This document shows positions 8,787-17,913 of a stretch of DNA of 64,000 bases, piece after piece; within the stretch, counting starts at the first letter, position 1; the number at the start of each line of letters is the position of its first letter. The stretch lies in contig NC_021985.1 of the NCBI RefSeq assembly GCF_000444875.1, positions 124,001 through 188,000 of the forward strand, read 5' to 3'. This DNA comes from Streptomyces collinus Tu 365. GTDB taxonomy: Bacteria; Actinomycetota; Actinomycetes; Streptomycetales; Streptomycetaceae. The translations under genes were made by a program, and so were the position numbers. Below the pieces are notes generated by a model. That model worked only from the letters and a program-made list of their open reading frames with translations, did no database searches and was not told where the DNA came from.

Positions 8787-9833
8787 GTGACGTCCCATCG
8801 TCGGCCCAAACAACCGAGCCGCACGCGCGTGAGCGTGCTGACCACCGCGGCCGCCGCCGCCGTCGCGCTGAGCGCGAACGCCGCCCACGCGGCCCCGGGC
8901 GAGAAGCTCGGCAAGAACGACAAGAACGAGGTGAAGGCGAAGGTCGACCATCTCTACGAACAGGCCGAGCAGGCCACCGAGAAGTACAACGGGGCCCACG
9001 AGAAGCAGCAGAAGCTGCAGAAGCAGATCTCCACGATCCAGGACGGCGTCGCCCGCGGCCGGCAGGAGCTGAACAAGCTGCGCGAGGGCCTGGGTTCACT
9101 GGCCTCCGCCCAGTACCGCTCCGGGGGCATCGACCCCTCGGTGCAGCTCCTGCTCTCCTCCGCCCCGGACGACTTCCTCGACAAGGCCTCCACGCTCGAC
9201 CAGTTGAGCGGCCGGCAGGTCCAGGCACTGAAGAAGATCCAGGACAAGCAGCGCGAACTCGCCCAGCAGCGCACCGAAGCCGCCGAGAAGCTCAAGGACC
9301 TGGCCTCCACCCGCGCCGAGCTGGGCGACAGGAAGAAGGAGGTGCAGGGCAAGCTCGCCGAGGCGCAGAAGCTGCTGAACACCCTGACCGCCCGGGAGAA
9401 GGCGGCCCTCGACGCCGAGCAGCGGCGCGCCGGCCGCTCCTCCGCCGAGCGGGCGGACATCGGTCACCACGCCCCCGCGACCGGCCGGGCCGCCGCCGCG
9501 TTCGCGGCCGCCCGGAGCCAGCTCGGCAAGCCCTACGTCCGCGGCGCCACCGGCCCGTCCTCGTACGACTGCTCAGGGCTCACCTCCTGGGCCTACGCCC
9601 AGGCCGACGTCTTCATACCGCGCACCTCCGAGGCGCAGTCGGGCATCGGGACCCGGCTCACCCGCAGCCGGCTCCAGGTGGGCGACCTGGTCTTCTTCTT
9701 CAACGACCTGCACCACGTGGGCCTGTACGCGGGCAACGGGCAGATCCTGCACGCCCCCCGTACCGGCACGGTCGTCCGCTACGAGTCGATGGACACCATC
9801 GGCGGGCCGTTCATGTTCGGCGTCCGCGTCTGA
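8787..9833 (+). CDS. Secreted NlpC/P60 peptidoglycan hydrolase
   Basis: 348 residues from GTG at 8787 with AGGAG upstream. The Sec signal peptide ends near AHA-AP (about residue 36). A long coiled coil (about 45-215) keeps the enzyme away from the wall or inhibits it. The C-terminal C40 domain has Cys in YDCSGL, His in HHVGLY and a polar HAPRTG residue, the usual catalytic set. It cleaves D-gamma-glutamyl-diamino acid bonds in stem peptides. It is single and divergent from the TerD-like gene. In Streptomyces such genes often have regulated leaders; I see no clear riboswitch fold in the roughly 260-base upstream gap. Confidence 0.9.
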   Translation: MTSHRRPKQPSRTRVSVLTTAAAAAVALSANAAHAAPGEKLGKNDKNEVKAKVDHLYEQAEQATEKYNGAHEKQQKLQKQISTIQDGVARGRQELNKLREGLGSLASAQYRSGGIDPSVQLLLSSAPDDFLDKASTLDQLSGRQVQALKKIQDKQRELAQQRTEAAEKLKDLASTRAELGDRKKEVQGKLAEAQKLLNTLTAREKAALDAEQRRAGRSSAERADIGHHAPATGRAAAAFAAARSQLGKPYVRGATGPSSYDCSGLTSWAYAQADVFIPRTSEAQSGIGTRLTRSRLQVGDLVFFFNDLHHVGLYAGNGQILHAPRTGTVVRYESMDTIGGPFMFGVRV

Positions 9834-9887
9834 CGGGCCGCCTCCCGGAGCGGGCTGGGGGTGCAGGGGACGACCACCCACTACAAA

Positions 9888-11216
9888 ATGACGAATATGG
9901 AACGAATGCCCGAAGATGAGACGGCATGCCCGGATTCCGGTCGGCGTCCGTCCGGCTGTCCGGACCGCGGGGCGGACCGCGGGCCGGACAGCGGGGCGGA
10001 CCGCGGGCAGGGCCCCGAGCGGAGCGGCACCGACGCGATCGGCTGTCCTTTCGACTTCAGCGAGGACCTCGCGTTCGATCCCGCGCTCGCCGACCTCATG
10101 GAGCAGGGCCCGGTGACCCGCGTCCGCCTCCCCCACGGCGACAGCGAGGCCTGGCTGGTCACCAGTTACAACGGGGTGCAGCAGGTGACGACCGATCCCC
10201 GCCTGAGCCGGGCGGCCATCGTCGGCCGGGACTACCCGAGACTGACGCCGGAGCCGATCGTCTCACCCGAATCGATCAACGTCATCGACCCGCCCGAAAG
10301 CCAGCGTCTGCGCAGAGCGGTGACGCAGGCGTTCACCAAGCCCCGGGTACGGCGCATGCGGCCGGCCATCGAGCAGGTGACCGGCGCGCTCCTGGACGAG
10401 ATGGCCGCCCACGGCCCGCCCGCCGACCTGGTGACGCACCTGTCCCTGAAGCTGCCGCACCACACCATCTGCGAACTGCTGGACGTGGACCGGGCCGACC
10501 GCGCCCTCCTGCTGGAGTACACCCACCGGATGCTGACCACCGCGCCCGGCCAGAAGCAGGAGTCGGCCGACGCCAAGCGCCATCTGCGCGCCTACTTCGG
10601 CCGTCTGGTGCGCCAGCGGCGCGACCGGCCGGGCGAGGACCTCATCAGCACCCTGGCCGCCGCTTCGGACGAGCCGCTCAGCGACGACGAACTGGCCGTA
10701 CTGGCGATGACGCTGCTGCTCAGCGGCAACGACACGGCCACCTGCCAGATCAGCAACATCAGCTACACCCTGCTCACCCAGCCGCACTGGTGGGACCTCC
10801 TCGTCGCACACCCCGAGCGGCTGCCCGAGGTGCTCGACGAACTGCTGCGCATCATCCCCTTCCGCAAGGGCGTCGGCATCCCGCGCCTGGCGCTGGCCGA
10901 CGTCGAGATCGACGGGACCCTGGTGCGCGCCGGCGACTTCGTCCACGTGTCCTACCTGACCGCCAACCGCGATCCCGAGGTCTTCGCGCGACCGCACGCG
11001 TTCGATCCCGACCGCCCCTCCCGCCCCCACATGACGTTCGGCTGGGGCGGACACCACTGCGTCGCCGCCCCGCTCGCCATGGAGGAACTCCAGGTGGCCC
11101 TCGGCGCCCTGCTCACCCGCTTCCCCGGGTTGCGCCTGGCCGTGCCCAGCAGCGAGCTGCGCTGGGACACGGAGACCATCCGGCGCTTCCCCCTGGAGCT
11201 GCCGGTGACGTGGTAG
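9888..11216 (+). CDS. Cytochrome P450, CYP158-like
   Basis: About 442 residues from ATG 9888 (GTG 9861 and ATG 9897/9906 are alternatives). The first ~45 residues are low-complexity (repeats of Asp-Arg-Gly). The heme-binding loop is FGWGGHHCVAAPLA, the K-helix has ELLR (ExxR), and the I-helix reads LLLSGNDTAT with the acid-alcohol pair DT. GIPRLALADVEIDG, HVSYLTANRDPEVF and the terminal LPVTW closely follow what I recall of CYP158A2, which couples flaviolin. No type III polyketide synthase lies nearby, so the substrate is open. Ferredoxin partners are not in the window. Confidence 0.9.
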   Translation: MTNMERMPEDETACPDSGRRPSGCPDRGADRGPDSGADRGQGPERSGTDAIGCPFDFSEDLAFDPALADLMEQGPVTRVRLPHGDSEAWLVTSYNGVQQVTTDPRLSRAAIVGRDYPRLTPEPIVSPESINVIDPPESQRLRRAVTQAFTKPRVRRMRPAIEQVTGALLDEMAAHGPPADLVTHLSLKLPHHTICELLDVDRADRALLLEYTHRMLTTAPGQKQESADAKRHLRAYFGRLVRQRRDRPGEDLISTLAAASDEPLSDDELAVLAMTLLLSGNDTATCQISNISYTLLTQPHWWDLLVAHPERLPEVLDELLRIIPFRKGVGIPRLALADVEIDGTLVRAGDFVHVSYLTANRDPEVFARPHAFDPDRPSRPHMTFGWGGHHCVAAPLAMEELQVALGALLTRFPGLRLAVPSSELRWDTETIRRFPLELPVTW

Positions 11217-11228
11217 CCGTCGGTCCAC

Positions 11229-11255
11229 GGTTCCGGGCCCCAGGCGCCCGGAACC
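11229..11255. terminator. Bidirectional hairpin terminator between P450 and DUF3253 genes
   Basis: Perfect 10-base stem GGTTCCGGGC / GCCCGGAACC with a 7-base loop, between the convergent stops at 11216 and 11265; it can serve both. Confidence 0.8.
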
Positions 11256-11264
11256 GGGGTGCCG

Positions 11265-11540
11265 CTACCGGCGTGCTCGGCGGATGCGTACGGGGCCGTG
11301 CACCTCGTCCTCGGTGACGGGCCGCCCGGCCTGGGTCACCTCGACCTCGCCGGCCGCCACCAGCCGCCAGGCCGCCCGGCGGGCCGGTTCCATCAGGTCC
11401 CGCCAGCCCTCGCCGTCCCCCTCGTAGGCCTCGCGCGCGGCGTCGGACGGACAGATCGAAGCGGTCGCGGCACGGCGCTCCAGCAGGTCCACGATGACCC
11501 GCTCCAGTCGCCGGGCGAGCTGCCGGTCCGTCTCCGTCAC
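11265..11540 (-). CDS. DUF3253 small protein
   Basis: 91 residues. I chose the GTG at 11540 because GGAGG lies just upstream and the longer open frame runs through the tRNA-like repeat. It has the family pattern: a helical LERVIVDLLERR start, SICPSDAARE, a WRDLMEPARRAAWRLVAAGEVEVTQAGRPV winged-helix-like middle, and a GPVRIRR end. The function of the family is unknown; the fold suggests nucleic-acid binding. Confidence 0.85.
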   Translation of the reverse strand: MTETDRQLARRLERVIVDLLERRAATASICPSDAAREAYEGDGEGWRDLMEPARRAAWRLVAAGEVEVTQAGRPVTEDEVHGPVRIRRARR

Positions 11541-11660
11541 GTCCTCCAGTGTGGCCCCGCGGCCGCGGGGCGGGGCAGGACGAAACGGGACGGGACGGCG
11601 GCGGACCGTCGGCCCGTTCGGGCCGGTCCCCGGCGTACCTCGCGTGCCGAAGGCAGATTC

Positions 11661-11845
<185 letters not shown>

Positions 11846-12120
11846 GCCCGTCCGGTCCCTCACGGCATGGTGGTGCACGAACTGGGCCAGCTCCCCGACG
11901 GCGCACGCCGGCCCGCCGGGGCCGGCCTGGGCGAGGACTCCGTCCTTCGGCCGATCAAGAGCGCCGGCCGCGGCGCCGAGAAGGATCAAGCGGAGTCGCT
12001 CCCATCCCCGTCTTCCGGTCTGCCGGTGTGCCGGTGTTCCGGTGCGTCCTCCGTGTGCCCCAGGCCGCCCCGACCACGGCGGTCGCGTAGCCCGGCCGCC
12101 GGGCCCGGAGGAGATCCCGT

Positions 12121-13593
12121 ATGCGCGTCCTGCTGCCCCTGAGCGCCGTCACCACCGGCGCGCTGCTGCTCGCCACGCTCGCCGGCGCGGCTCCCGCCGC
12201 GGCGGACCACGGCTTCGGCGGCTCGCCGCTGGTGAAGGTCTCCCCCGGTGACCCGTACGCCAGGTGCACCATCGGCGCGCGGTCCCCCGACAGCGTCGTC
12301 TACCCGGGCACCGAGGTCGAGCCGTACCTGTCCGTCGACCCGCGGGATGCCAGGCGGGTGGTCACCGTGTTCCAGCAGGACCGCTGGAGTGACGGCGGCG
12401 CCCGCGGCCTGGCGGCCGCCTGGAGCACGAACGGCCGCACCTTCCACCGCAGCACACTGCCGTTCAGCCGGTGCGCCCCCGGCGGCGCCAACTTCGAACG
12501 GGCCTCCGACCCCTGGGTGAGCACCGGAGCGGACGGCACCGTCTACGCCAGTGGGGAGGGCATCGACTTCACGAGGAGCACCCGCAACGCCCTCCTGGCC
12601 GCCACCTCCCGCGACGGCGGCCGCACCTGGCGAAACCTCACCACCACGCACGTCGACGAGCAGCCGTTCTTCAACGACAAGCCCTCGATCACCGCCGACC
12701 CGGTCCGCAAGGGCACCGCCTACCAGGTCTGGGACCGCCTCGACAACGACCCGCCCGGCCCCAGCTCGCTCGACGGCCCGGGATACCTCTCCCTCACCCG
12801 CGACGGCGGCCGCACCTGGAGCAGGGCCCTGCGGTTCGTCCGCACCGACGCCGTGCCCAACACCCAGACCATCGGGCACGTCATCGTCGTCGACCGGCGC
12901 ACCGGCACCCTGCACGACTTCTACGACTCGCTCACCTACTCCGACGACCTGAACACCGTCGTCGAAGCCCACTACGCCATGGTCACCTCCCGCGACGCCG
13001 GACGGACCTGGAGCGCCCCGGTCACCGTGGCCCGGGACACCTCCGTCCCCGAGGTCGACCCCAACGACCCCGCCAAGCTGCTGCGCGCCGGGTCCACCCT
13101 GCCCAGCCCGGCCGTCGACGCCCGCACCGGTGCGCTGTACATGGCCTACGAGGGCTCGGACTTCTCCGGCGGCAGGTTCGACTCCGTGCAGCTGGTGCGC
13201 TCCACCGACGGCGGACGCACCTGGCGGGCACCCGAGGCGGTCAGCCCGAAGGGGGTGCCGGCTTTCTCCCCGTCGATCGCGGTCGACGAACGGGGCACGG
13301 TCGCGCTCACCTACTACGACCTGCGTTTCCTCAAGCCGGGCGACACCACCACCCTGCCCACCGCCTACCAGCTCGCCACCTGGCCGCACGGGGACCCCAG
13401 GCACCGCACGGAGCGGCGCATCTCACCCGTCTTCGACTGGCTGCGTGCGCCGTTCGCCGGCGGCTACTTCCTCGGCGACTACCAGGGCCTGGCGGCGGCT
13501 GGCAAGGGAGTGCGGGCGGTGCTCACCCAGACGCACTCCGGCGCCCCGCACAACCGCACGGACGTGTACAGCGGAAGTTTCCGCACCTGGTGA
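12121..13593 (+). CDS. Secreted sialidase-like (BNR/Asp-box) beta-propeller protein
   Basis: 490 residues from ATG 12121 (GGAGG upstream). The signal peptide ends about AAA-DH (residue 28). Asp-box repeats S-x-D-x-G-x-T-W recur: TSRDGGRTW, TRDGGRTWS, TSRDAGRTW, STDGGRTW. These mark six-bladed exo-sialidase folds. I do not see the full Arg triad and Tyr/Glu nucleophile needed to call a true sialidase, so 'sialidase-like' is safer. It lies beside two other secreted degradative enzymes. Confidence 0.8.
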   Translation: MRVLLPLSAVTTGALLLATLAGAAPAAADHGFGGSPLVKVSPGDPYARCTIGARSPDSVVYPGTEVEPYLSVDPRDARRVVTVFQQDRWSDGGARGLAAAWSTNGRTFHRSTLPFSRCAPGGANFERASDPWVSTGADGTVYASGEGIDFTRSTRNALLAATSRDGGRTWRNLTTTHVDEQPFFNDKPSITADPVRKGTAYQVWDRLDNDPPGPSSLDGPGYLSLTRDGGRTWSRALRFVRTDAVPNTQTIGHVIVVDRRTGTLHDFYDSLTYSDDLNTVVEAHYAMVTSRDAGRTWSAPVTVARDTSVPEVDPNDPAKLLRAGSTLPSPAVDARTGALYMAYEGSDFSGGRFDSVQLVRSTDGGRTWRAPEAVSPKGVPAFSPSIAVDERGTVALTYYDLRFLKPGDTTTLPTAYQLATWPHGDPRHRTERRISPVFDWLRAPFAGGYFLGDYQGLAAAGKGVRAVLTQTHSGAPHNRTDVYSGSFRTW

Positions 13594-13728
13594 CCGGAGC
13601 GGGGGTGCCGCGACAGTTCGGGTGATCTCGCTGCCCGGTCGGCCGTGCGGAACGGACATCCCGGCATGGTGTGATCGCCGCCACGGGATACAAGGCGAAA
13701 ACCCCCACTTGAGAGGCCAACCTCCCCC

Positions 13729-15267
13729 ATGCGCCCTCGCTTCTCACTCGTCGCCTGTGCCGCGGCGACCGCCTTCACCGCGACCCTGTCCGTCGCCCTG
13801 ACCGCACCCGCCGCCTCGGCCGGCACGCATGCGGGCGGCGGCAAGCACGAGCCCTGGGTGGTGCGCTCCGCCGAGCAGTACACGGACGCCAAGGCGTTCC
13901 GTTCGCTGTGCAAGTCCAAGCAGGGCAAGCCCGAGCGCGTCACGTTCCCGCTCTTCAAGCACAGCAAGGGCTTCACCGCCGTGCAGGACTTCAAGAGCCT
14001 GCGTGCGGACGGCTCGGTGTTCTGGAGCGGCCATGACCCGAAGAACGCGCAGCACACCATCTCGGTGACCGTCCTGGGGGCCTGCGCCAAGAAGAAGGGG
14101 CCGGTGAACCTCTCCGGCGTCGTCACCGACGGCTTCCGCGACTACTCGTACCAGCCGGTGCCCAAGTGCCCGGACAAGTACCTGCTGCAGGAGATCAACA
14201 CCCTCAAGCTGCCGCCCAGCGGGCGCGGTGTCGACACCGTCACCATCCCCGCGAAGCCGTACGGTTCGAGGGCCGCCGCTGCCGCTGTGCGGGCCACGCC
14301 CAACGACCCGGCCGCCATCGACGTCGTCGTCGCCTACACCCCGGCCACCGTCGCCACCGTCGGCAGCGCCGAGTCGGTCCGCTCCAGCATCACCTACGGC
14401 GTCAACCAGCTCAACCGGGCGCTCGCCTTCAGCGGCGTGCCGGCCAGCGTGCACGTCGTCCACACGTACCAGACGGCGGCCACCAACGTCCCCCGCGAGA
14501 ACGTGAACACGCTGCTGTCCATGATCAGCAACCCCGCGAACCTGACCCTCGGCTCCACCGCCTCCGCCCAGCGCCAGCGCTACGGCGCCGACCTGGTGGC
14601 GCTGGTGGCCGCCGTCCCGTTCGAGGACAGCTCCGGGGCGGCGGACCTGCCCGACCCGGCGCCGGCCTCGACGACCTCCAACGCCGCGTTCTCGGTCACC
14701 AGCCTCGGGTCCATCACCGCGTGGGAGAACCTCGCGCACGAGATCGGCCACAACTTCGGCCTCAAGCACGACCGCCGGACGGTCACGAGTCAGGGCGGGA
14801 CCACCCCCGCGGGCACGTTCAACTACGGCTTCGTCACCGCCGGCGGGCAGCACCGCACGCTCATGGCCTACTCCAGCGCCTGCCCGGTCGCGTGCAACGT
14901 GGTCAACGCCTACTCCAACACCGAGCGCACCTGGAACGGCGAGGCCCTGGGCAATGCCAACAACAACAACGCCGCCTTCGCCCGCCAGACCGTCGACACC
15001 GTGGCCGCCTACCGCGCCTCCCTGGTGACCAACCGCCACTCCCTGACCCTGTCCCACGACCCCGAGGGCGGCGGCACGGTCCGGGTCAGCGAGTACGGCC
15101 CGTACGACCCCGGTACGCAGGTCACCGTCACCGCCGTGGCCAACCCCGGCTACCGGTTCGACGCCTGGGCGGTCGACGGCATCGAGCTGGAGGGGAACAA
15201 CCCGAGCTACCAGCTCACCATGAACGCGAACCGGACCATCAACGCGCTGTTCGCCCGGGTTCCGTAG
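13729..15267 (+). CDS. Secreted reprolysin-like (M12-type) zinc metalloprotease with C-terminal InlB-like repeat
   Basis: 512 residues. The signal peptide ends about ASA-GT (residue 31). Residues 32-190 look like a propeptide region. The protease domain (about 195-425) has the extended zinc motif HEIGHNFGLKHD, and the Met-turn is probably LMAYSS. The last ~75 residues (LTLSHDPEGGGTVRVS... NRTINALFA) match the divergent InlB-type bacterial repeat found at the end of secreted enzymes. It likely degrades extracellular protein. Confidence 0.88.
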   Translation: MRPRFSLVACAAATAFTATLSVALTAPAASAGTHAGGGKHEPWVVRSAEQYTDAKAFRSLCKSKQGKPERVTFPLFKHSKGFTAVQDFKSLRADGSVFWSGHDPKNAQHTISVTVLGACAKKKGPVNLSGVVTDGFRDYSYQPVPKCPDKYLLQEINTLKLPPSGRGVDTVTIPAKPYGSRAAAAAVRATPNDPAAIDVVVAYTPATVATVGSAESVRSSITYGVNQLNRALAFSGVPASVHVVHTYQTAATNVPRENVNTLLSMISNPANLTLGSTASAQRQRYGADLVALVAAVPFEDSSGAADLPDPAPASTTSNAAFSVTSLGSITAWENLAHEIGHNFGLKHDRRTVTSQGGTTPAGTFNYGFVTAGGQHRTLMAYSSACPVACNVVNAYSNTERTWNGEALGNANNNNAAFARQTVDTVAAYRASLVTNRHSLTLSHDPEGGGTVRVSEYGPYDPGTQVTVTAVANPGYRFDAWAVDGIELEGNNPSYQLTMNANRTINALFARVP

Positions 15268-15293
15268 CCGTAGCCGCAAGGCGCCAGGAGCGC

Positions 15294-15333
15294 GCGAAGG
15301 GCCGCACCGGAGCCGTCCGGTCCGGCCCTTCGC
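15294..15333. terminator. Extended hairpin terminator
   Basis: Outer arm GCGAAGGGCCG pairs with CGGCCCTTCGC, then after a C-C mismatch ACCGGA/TCCGGT with a GCCG tetraloop. It lies 27 bases after the metalloprotease stop and can also serve the convergent GH5 gene. Confidence 0.85.
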
Positions 15334-15347
15334 CGTTCGCGGTTCGC

Positions 15348-15440
15348 GGTTGCTCGGGTGCCGCGCCGCGTCGGCCGTGGTTGCTCGGGTGCCGTGCCGC
15401 GTCGGCCGTGGTTACTCGGGTGCCGCGCCGCGTCGGCCGT
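15348..15440. repeat. Three tandem 31-base repeats
   Basis: Unit begins GGTTGCTCGGGTGCCGCGCC and ends GTCGGCCGT. The three copies are exactly adjacent (15348-15378, 15379-15409, 15410-15440) with single-base changes, followed by a partial fourth. It lies between convergent stops and does not code. Confidence 0.9.
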
Positions 15441-15451
15441 GCCGCGCCGTG

Positions 15452-16894
15452 TCAGCCGCGTTCGATCGTGACCGTCACCCTGCTGCCGGGGGCGGCCAGC
15501 ACCCGGGCCCGCCCGTCCGGCCCGCGCACGACGCTCGCGCCGCCCGTGGCCGTGACCCGCCAGCTGCCCGGCGGCACGGACAGCACGGTCACCCGCGAGC
15601 CCCGCGAGGCCGCGCGGTACGCCAGGTGGTACACGCCCCGCCCGGGGTCGTACGACGCGGAGACGGCCCGGCCCGCGACATCCTCCGCGTACGGCTCGAC
15701 GGCCAGCTCCTTGTTGGGCCGGAAGGCGCCGGCGTCGTCGACCGCGCAGTAACCGCCCCCGTAACACCAGACGTAGCCCGCCCAGCCGGAGGCGTAGCGG
15801 CCCAGCGAGGCCATGGCGTCACGGTAGAACCGGTTCATGTGCGGCAGGCTGCTGTCGGGCGGCCCCCACTCGCCCACGACGACCGGCACCCGGTACCGCT
15901 CGGGGTAGGCGGTGACGGCCCGCTCGTACGCCCCGATCCAGCCGGCGCCGGGGTCGTAGTCGGCGCCCGCCTCCATGGCGGAGTCGTAGAAGTGCGGCGC
16001 GTACACCACGCGCGGGTCCTGAACGCGGCCCAGGCCGGTCGGTACGCCCTCGCCGACGATCGGGGTGGGCTCGACGAACACCCAGGCGTCCCGGTCGGCC
16101 GAACGCACCGCGCGGACAAGGCGGTTGTACATCGGGGTCAGCTGATCGCGTTCGATCCGGCGGGCCGCCGTCGCCAGGTCCTCCCCCGAACGCGCCTCGC
16201 CCATCGGCTCGTTGATCAGGTCGTAGCCCAGGACGGCCGGATGGCGGGCGAAGCGGGCGGCGAGGGTGCGCCACATCCGCGCCTGGGCGTCGCGCAGGTC
16301 CCGGTCCTCGTAGAGGTGGGTGAAGGCGCGCTGCACGGCGGGCTCGAAGTACTCGGCGAACCAGTCGTCCGGGTGCGCGGTGAACGGCAGCCCGTCCGTC
16401 CTGGTCGCCCACGCGGGGATGCCGCGGTGGCCGAAGGCCGGGCCGAAGACGTCCTGGTGGGCGTCGATCACGACCTGCACGCCGTAGCGGTCGGCCCAGT
16501 CCAGGATGCGCCCGATCTTTCGCAAGTAGCTTTCGCTGTAGCGTCCCGGCCGCGGTTCCAGGTCGTCCCAGAAGACCAGCAGCCGGGCGAAGTCGAAGCC
16601 CTGGGCCCGCAGGTCGCGCAGATGGCGCTCGGTGATGCCGGTCAGCGCCTGCTCGCCCCGGTGGGTCTTGTCCTCGATGTTCCAGCCGCGCAGGGTGAGG
16701 ACGCGGCCCTGCCGGTCGGTGAGCCGGGGTATGTCCGGCCCGCTGCTCCCGGCCCCCGGTAAGGCGGAGGCGGTGACGACGGTGGCGGTGGGCGCGACGG
16801 CGGCGGCGGTGAGGGTGTTCGTGGCGGTGGCGGTCGTGGCGCAGATGAGCAGCGCGGCGGTGACCGCGCCGGCCCTCAGTGATGCTCGCAGCAC
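15452..16894 (-). CDS. Secreted GH5 endoglycosylceramidase/cellulase-like glycosidase
   Basis: 480 residues from GTG 16894 with GGAGG 6 bases upstream. The signal peptide covers about residues 1-43. The GH5 barrel has the family landmarks LRGWNIEDKT, FDFARLLVFWDD, QVVIDAHQDVFG, the acid/base Glu in DLINEPMGE and the nucleophile Glu in VVVGEWGPP, with YVWCYGGGY after it. An Ig-like beta domain ends the protein. The overall pattern fits actinobacterial endoglycoceramidases that hydrolyse glycosphingolipids, but a plain glucanase is not excluded. Confidence 0.87.
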   Translation of the reverse strand: MLRASLRAGAVTAALLICATTATATNTLTAAAVAPTATVVTASALPGAGSSGPDIPRLTDRQGRVLTLRGWNIEDKTHRGEQALTGITERHLRDLRAQGFDFARLLVFWDDLEPRPGRYSESYLRKIGRILDWADRYGVQVVIDAHQDVFGPAFGHRGIPAWATRTDGLPFTAHPDDWFAEYFEPAVQRAFTHLYEDRDLRDAQARMWRTLAARFARHPAVLGYDLINEPMGEARSGEDLATAARRIERDQLTPMYNRLVRAVRSADRDAWVFVEPTPIVGEGVPTGLGRVQDPRVVYAPHFYDSAMEAGADYDPGAGWIGAYERAVTAYPERYRVPVVVGEWGPPDSSLPHMNRFYRDAMASLGRYASGWAGYVWCYGGGYCAVDDAGAFRPNKELAVEPYAEDVAGRAVSASYDPGRGVYHLAYRAASRGSRVTVLSVPPGSWRVTATGGASVVRGPDGRARVLAAPGSRVTVTIERG

Positions 16895-16984
16895 GGTGAA
16901 CCTCCGGTTTGGCGGTGTCCGTTCGTGCCGCGCATCCCACCAGCCGCCGCACCACTGTTCAAGGGCCCTGCCTGCCCGGGGGCC

Positions 16985-17070
16985 GGCCCGGGGTCCGGCC
17001 CGTCCGGCACGCGTCCGGCACGGGTCCGGCATGGGTCCGGTTCGGGGTCCGGTTCGGGGTCCGGCTCGGG
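16985..17070. repeat. Degenerate GGGTCCGG-type minisatellite
   Basis: Imperfect units of GGTCCGGC/TTCGGGGTCC recur about eight times in the non-coding stretch upstream of the GH5 start. No gene seen in 16895-17139. Confidence 0.6.
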
Positions 17071-17139
17071 TGATGTTTCCGCGGCCGGGTGGGCGGGTGC
17101 CCGCGGTGGGTGCGGCTTGCCTGGGCAGGAGGCCGCTTG

Positions 17140-17829
17140 TCAGGGCCGGCCCTCGAGCGCCGGGGTCTGGGGCGCGGCGAGGTCCTCGTACAGCCGTCGG
17201 CGCTGGCCGGGGCTGAGGGTGGTGGTGGCCGCGGCGAGGAGGTCGGCTTCCTGGGCCGGTGCCGCCTCGACGGTCCCGCGCATGATCGCCGCGCGTACGG
17301 CCGGGGGCAGTGCGGGCAGCATCCGGCGCAGGTCGCCGAGTGCTTCCTCGGGGCTGCGGGAGGCGCGGAAGGCGGTGAAGACGGCTCCGAGCTCGGCGTC
17401 GGCGGCGTACTGCCACAGGGCCGGCATGGCGACCGTCTCCTCCAGGTGGAGGTGGGCGAGGTAGGCGCTGATGACCTCGTTCAGGGCGAGGTAGAGCGCG
17501 TGCTGGGCTTCCGGCAGGGCCTCGGCGGGGGTGGTGGGCAGGGCGCGTGCCTGCTCGTCGAGGGTGGTGAAGGCGGCGTCGAGGCGGATGTGCTCGGCGT
17601 CCAGCGCGTCGGCCGCCTCGGGGGCCCGTTCACGCAGGAGCCGGTGGATGAAGGTGTCCTCGTGGTCGGCGTGCTCGCGCAGTTCGCGCGTCATGGCCAG
17701 GCAGCGCTCCGCCTGTTCGGCGGCGGCCGCGCCGTGGGTGATGTCCGCGGCGCCGAGTTCGGTGGCGAGGGTGAACAGCCGCGCGCGCTGTCCCATGTGG
17801 ACGTTCCGGTAGAGGTCGATCTTGGGCAT
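17140..17829 (-). CDS. Hemerythrin-like HHE-domain protein
   Basis: 229 residues. The four-helix HHE pattern supplies diiron ligands: HADHEDTFIHRLL, AEHIRLD and LAHLHLEETVAMPAL. The last ~70 residues are helical and less conserved. Such proteins bind O2 or NO or sense redox state. It is divergent from a MarR gene with a perfect inverted repeat between them, so the MarR protein probably controls it. Confidence 0.85.
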   Translation of the reverse strand: MPKIDLYRNVHMGQRARLFTLATELGAADITHGAAAAEQAERCLAMTRELREHADHEDTFIHRLLRERAPEAADALDAEHIRLDAAFTTLDEQARALPTTPAEALPEAQHALYLALNEVISAYLAHLHLEETVAMPALWQYAADAELGAVFTAFRASRSPEEALGDLRRMLPALPPAVRAAIMRGTVEAAPAQEADLLAAATTTLSPGQRRRLYEDLAAPQTPALEGRP

Positions 17830-17862
17830 GGTCTGTCCTTCGGGGTGGCCGATCCGGTACTA

Positions 17863-17897
17863 TGACAACACATTGTCTTGCTAGCAATATGTTGTCA
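17863..17897. promoter_or_regulatory. MarR operator between hemerythrin and marR-type genes
   Basis: Perfect arms TGACAACA (17863-17870) and TGTTGTCA (17890-17897), with a smaller inverted repeat GACAA-CACA-TTGTC inside the left half. AT-rich against its surroundings and placed between divergent starts, as in MarR autoregulation. Confidence 0.8.
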
Positions 17898-17913
17898 AGA
17901 GAGGTCGGGTGCG

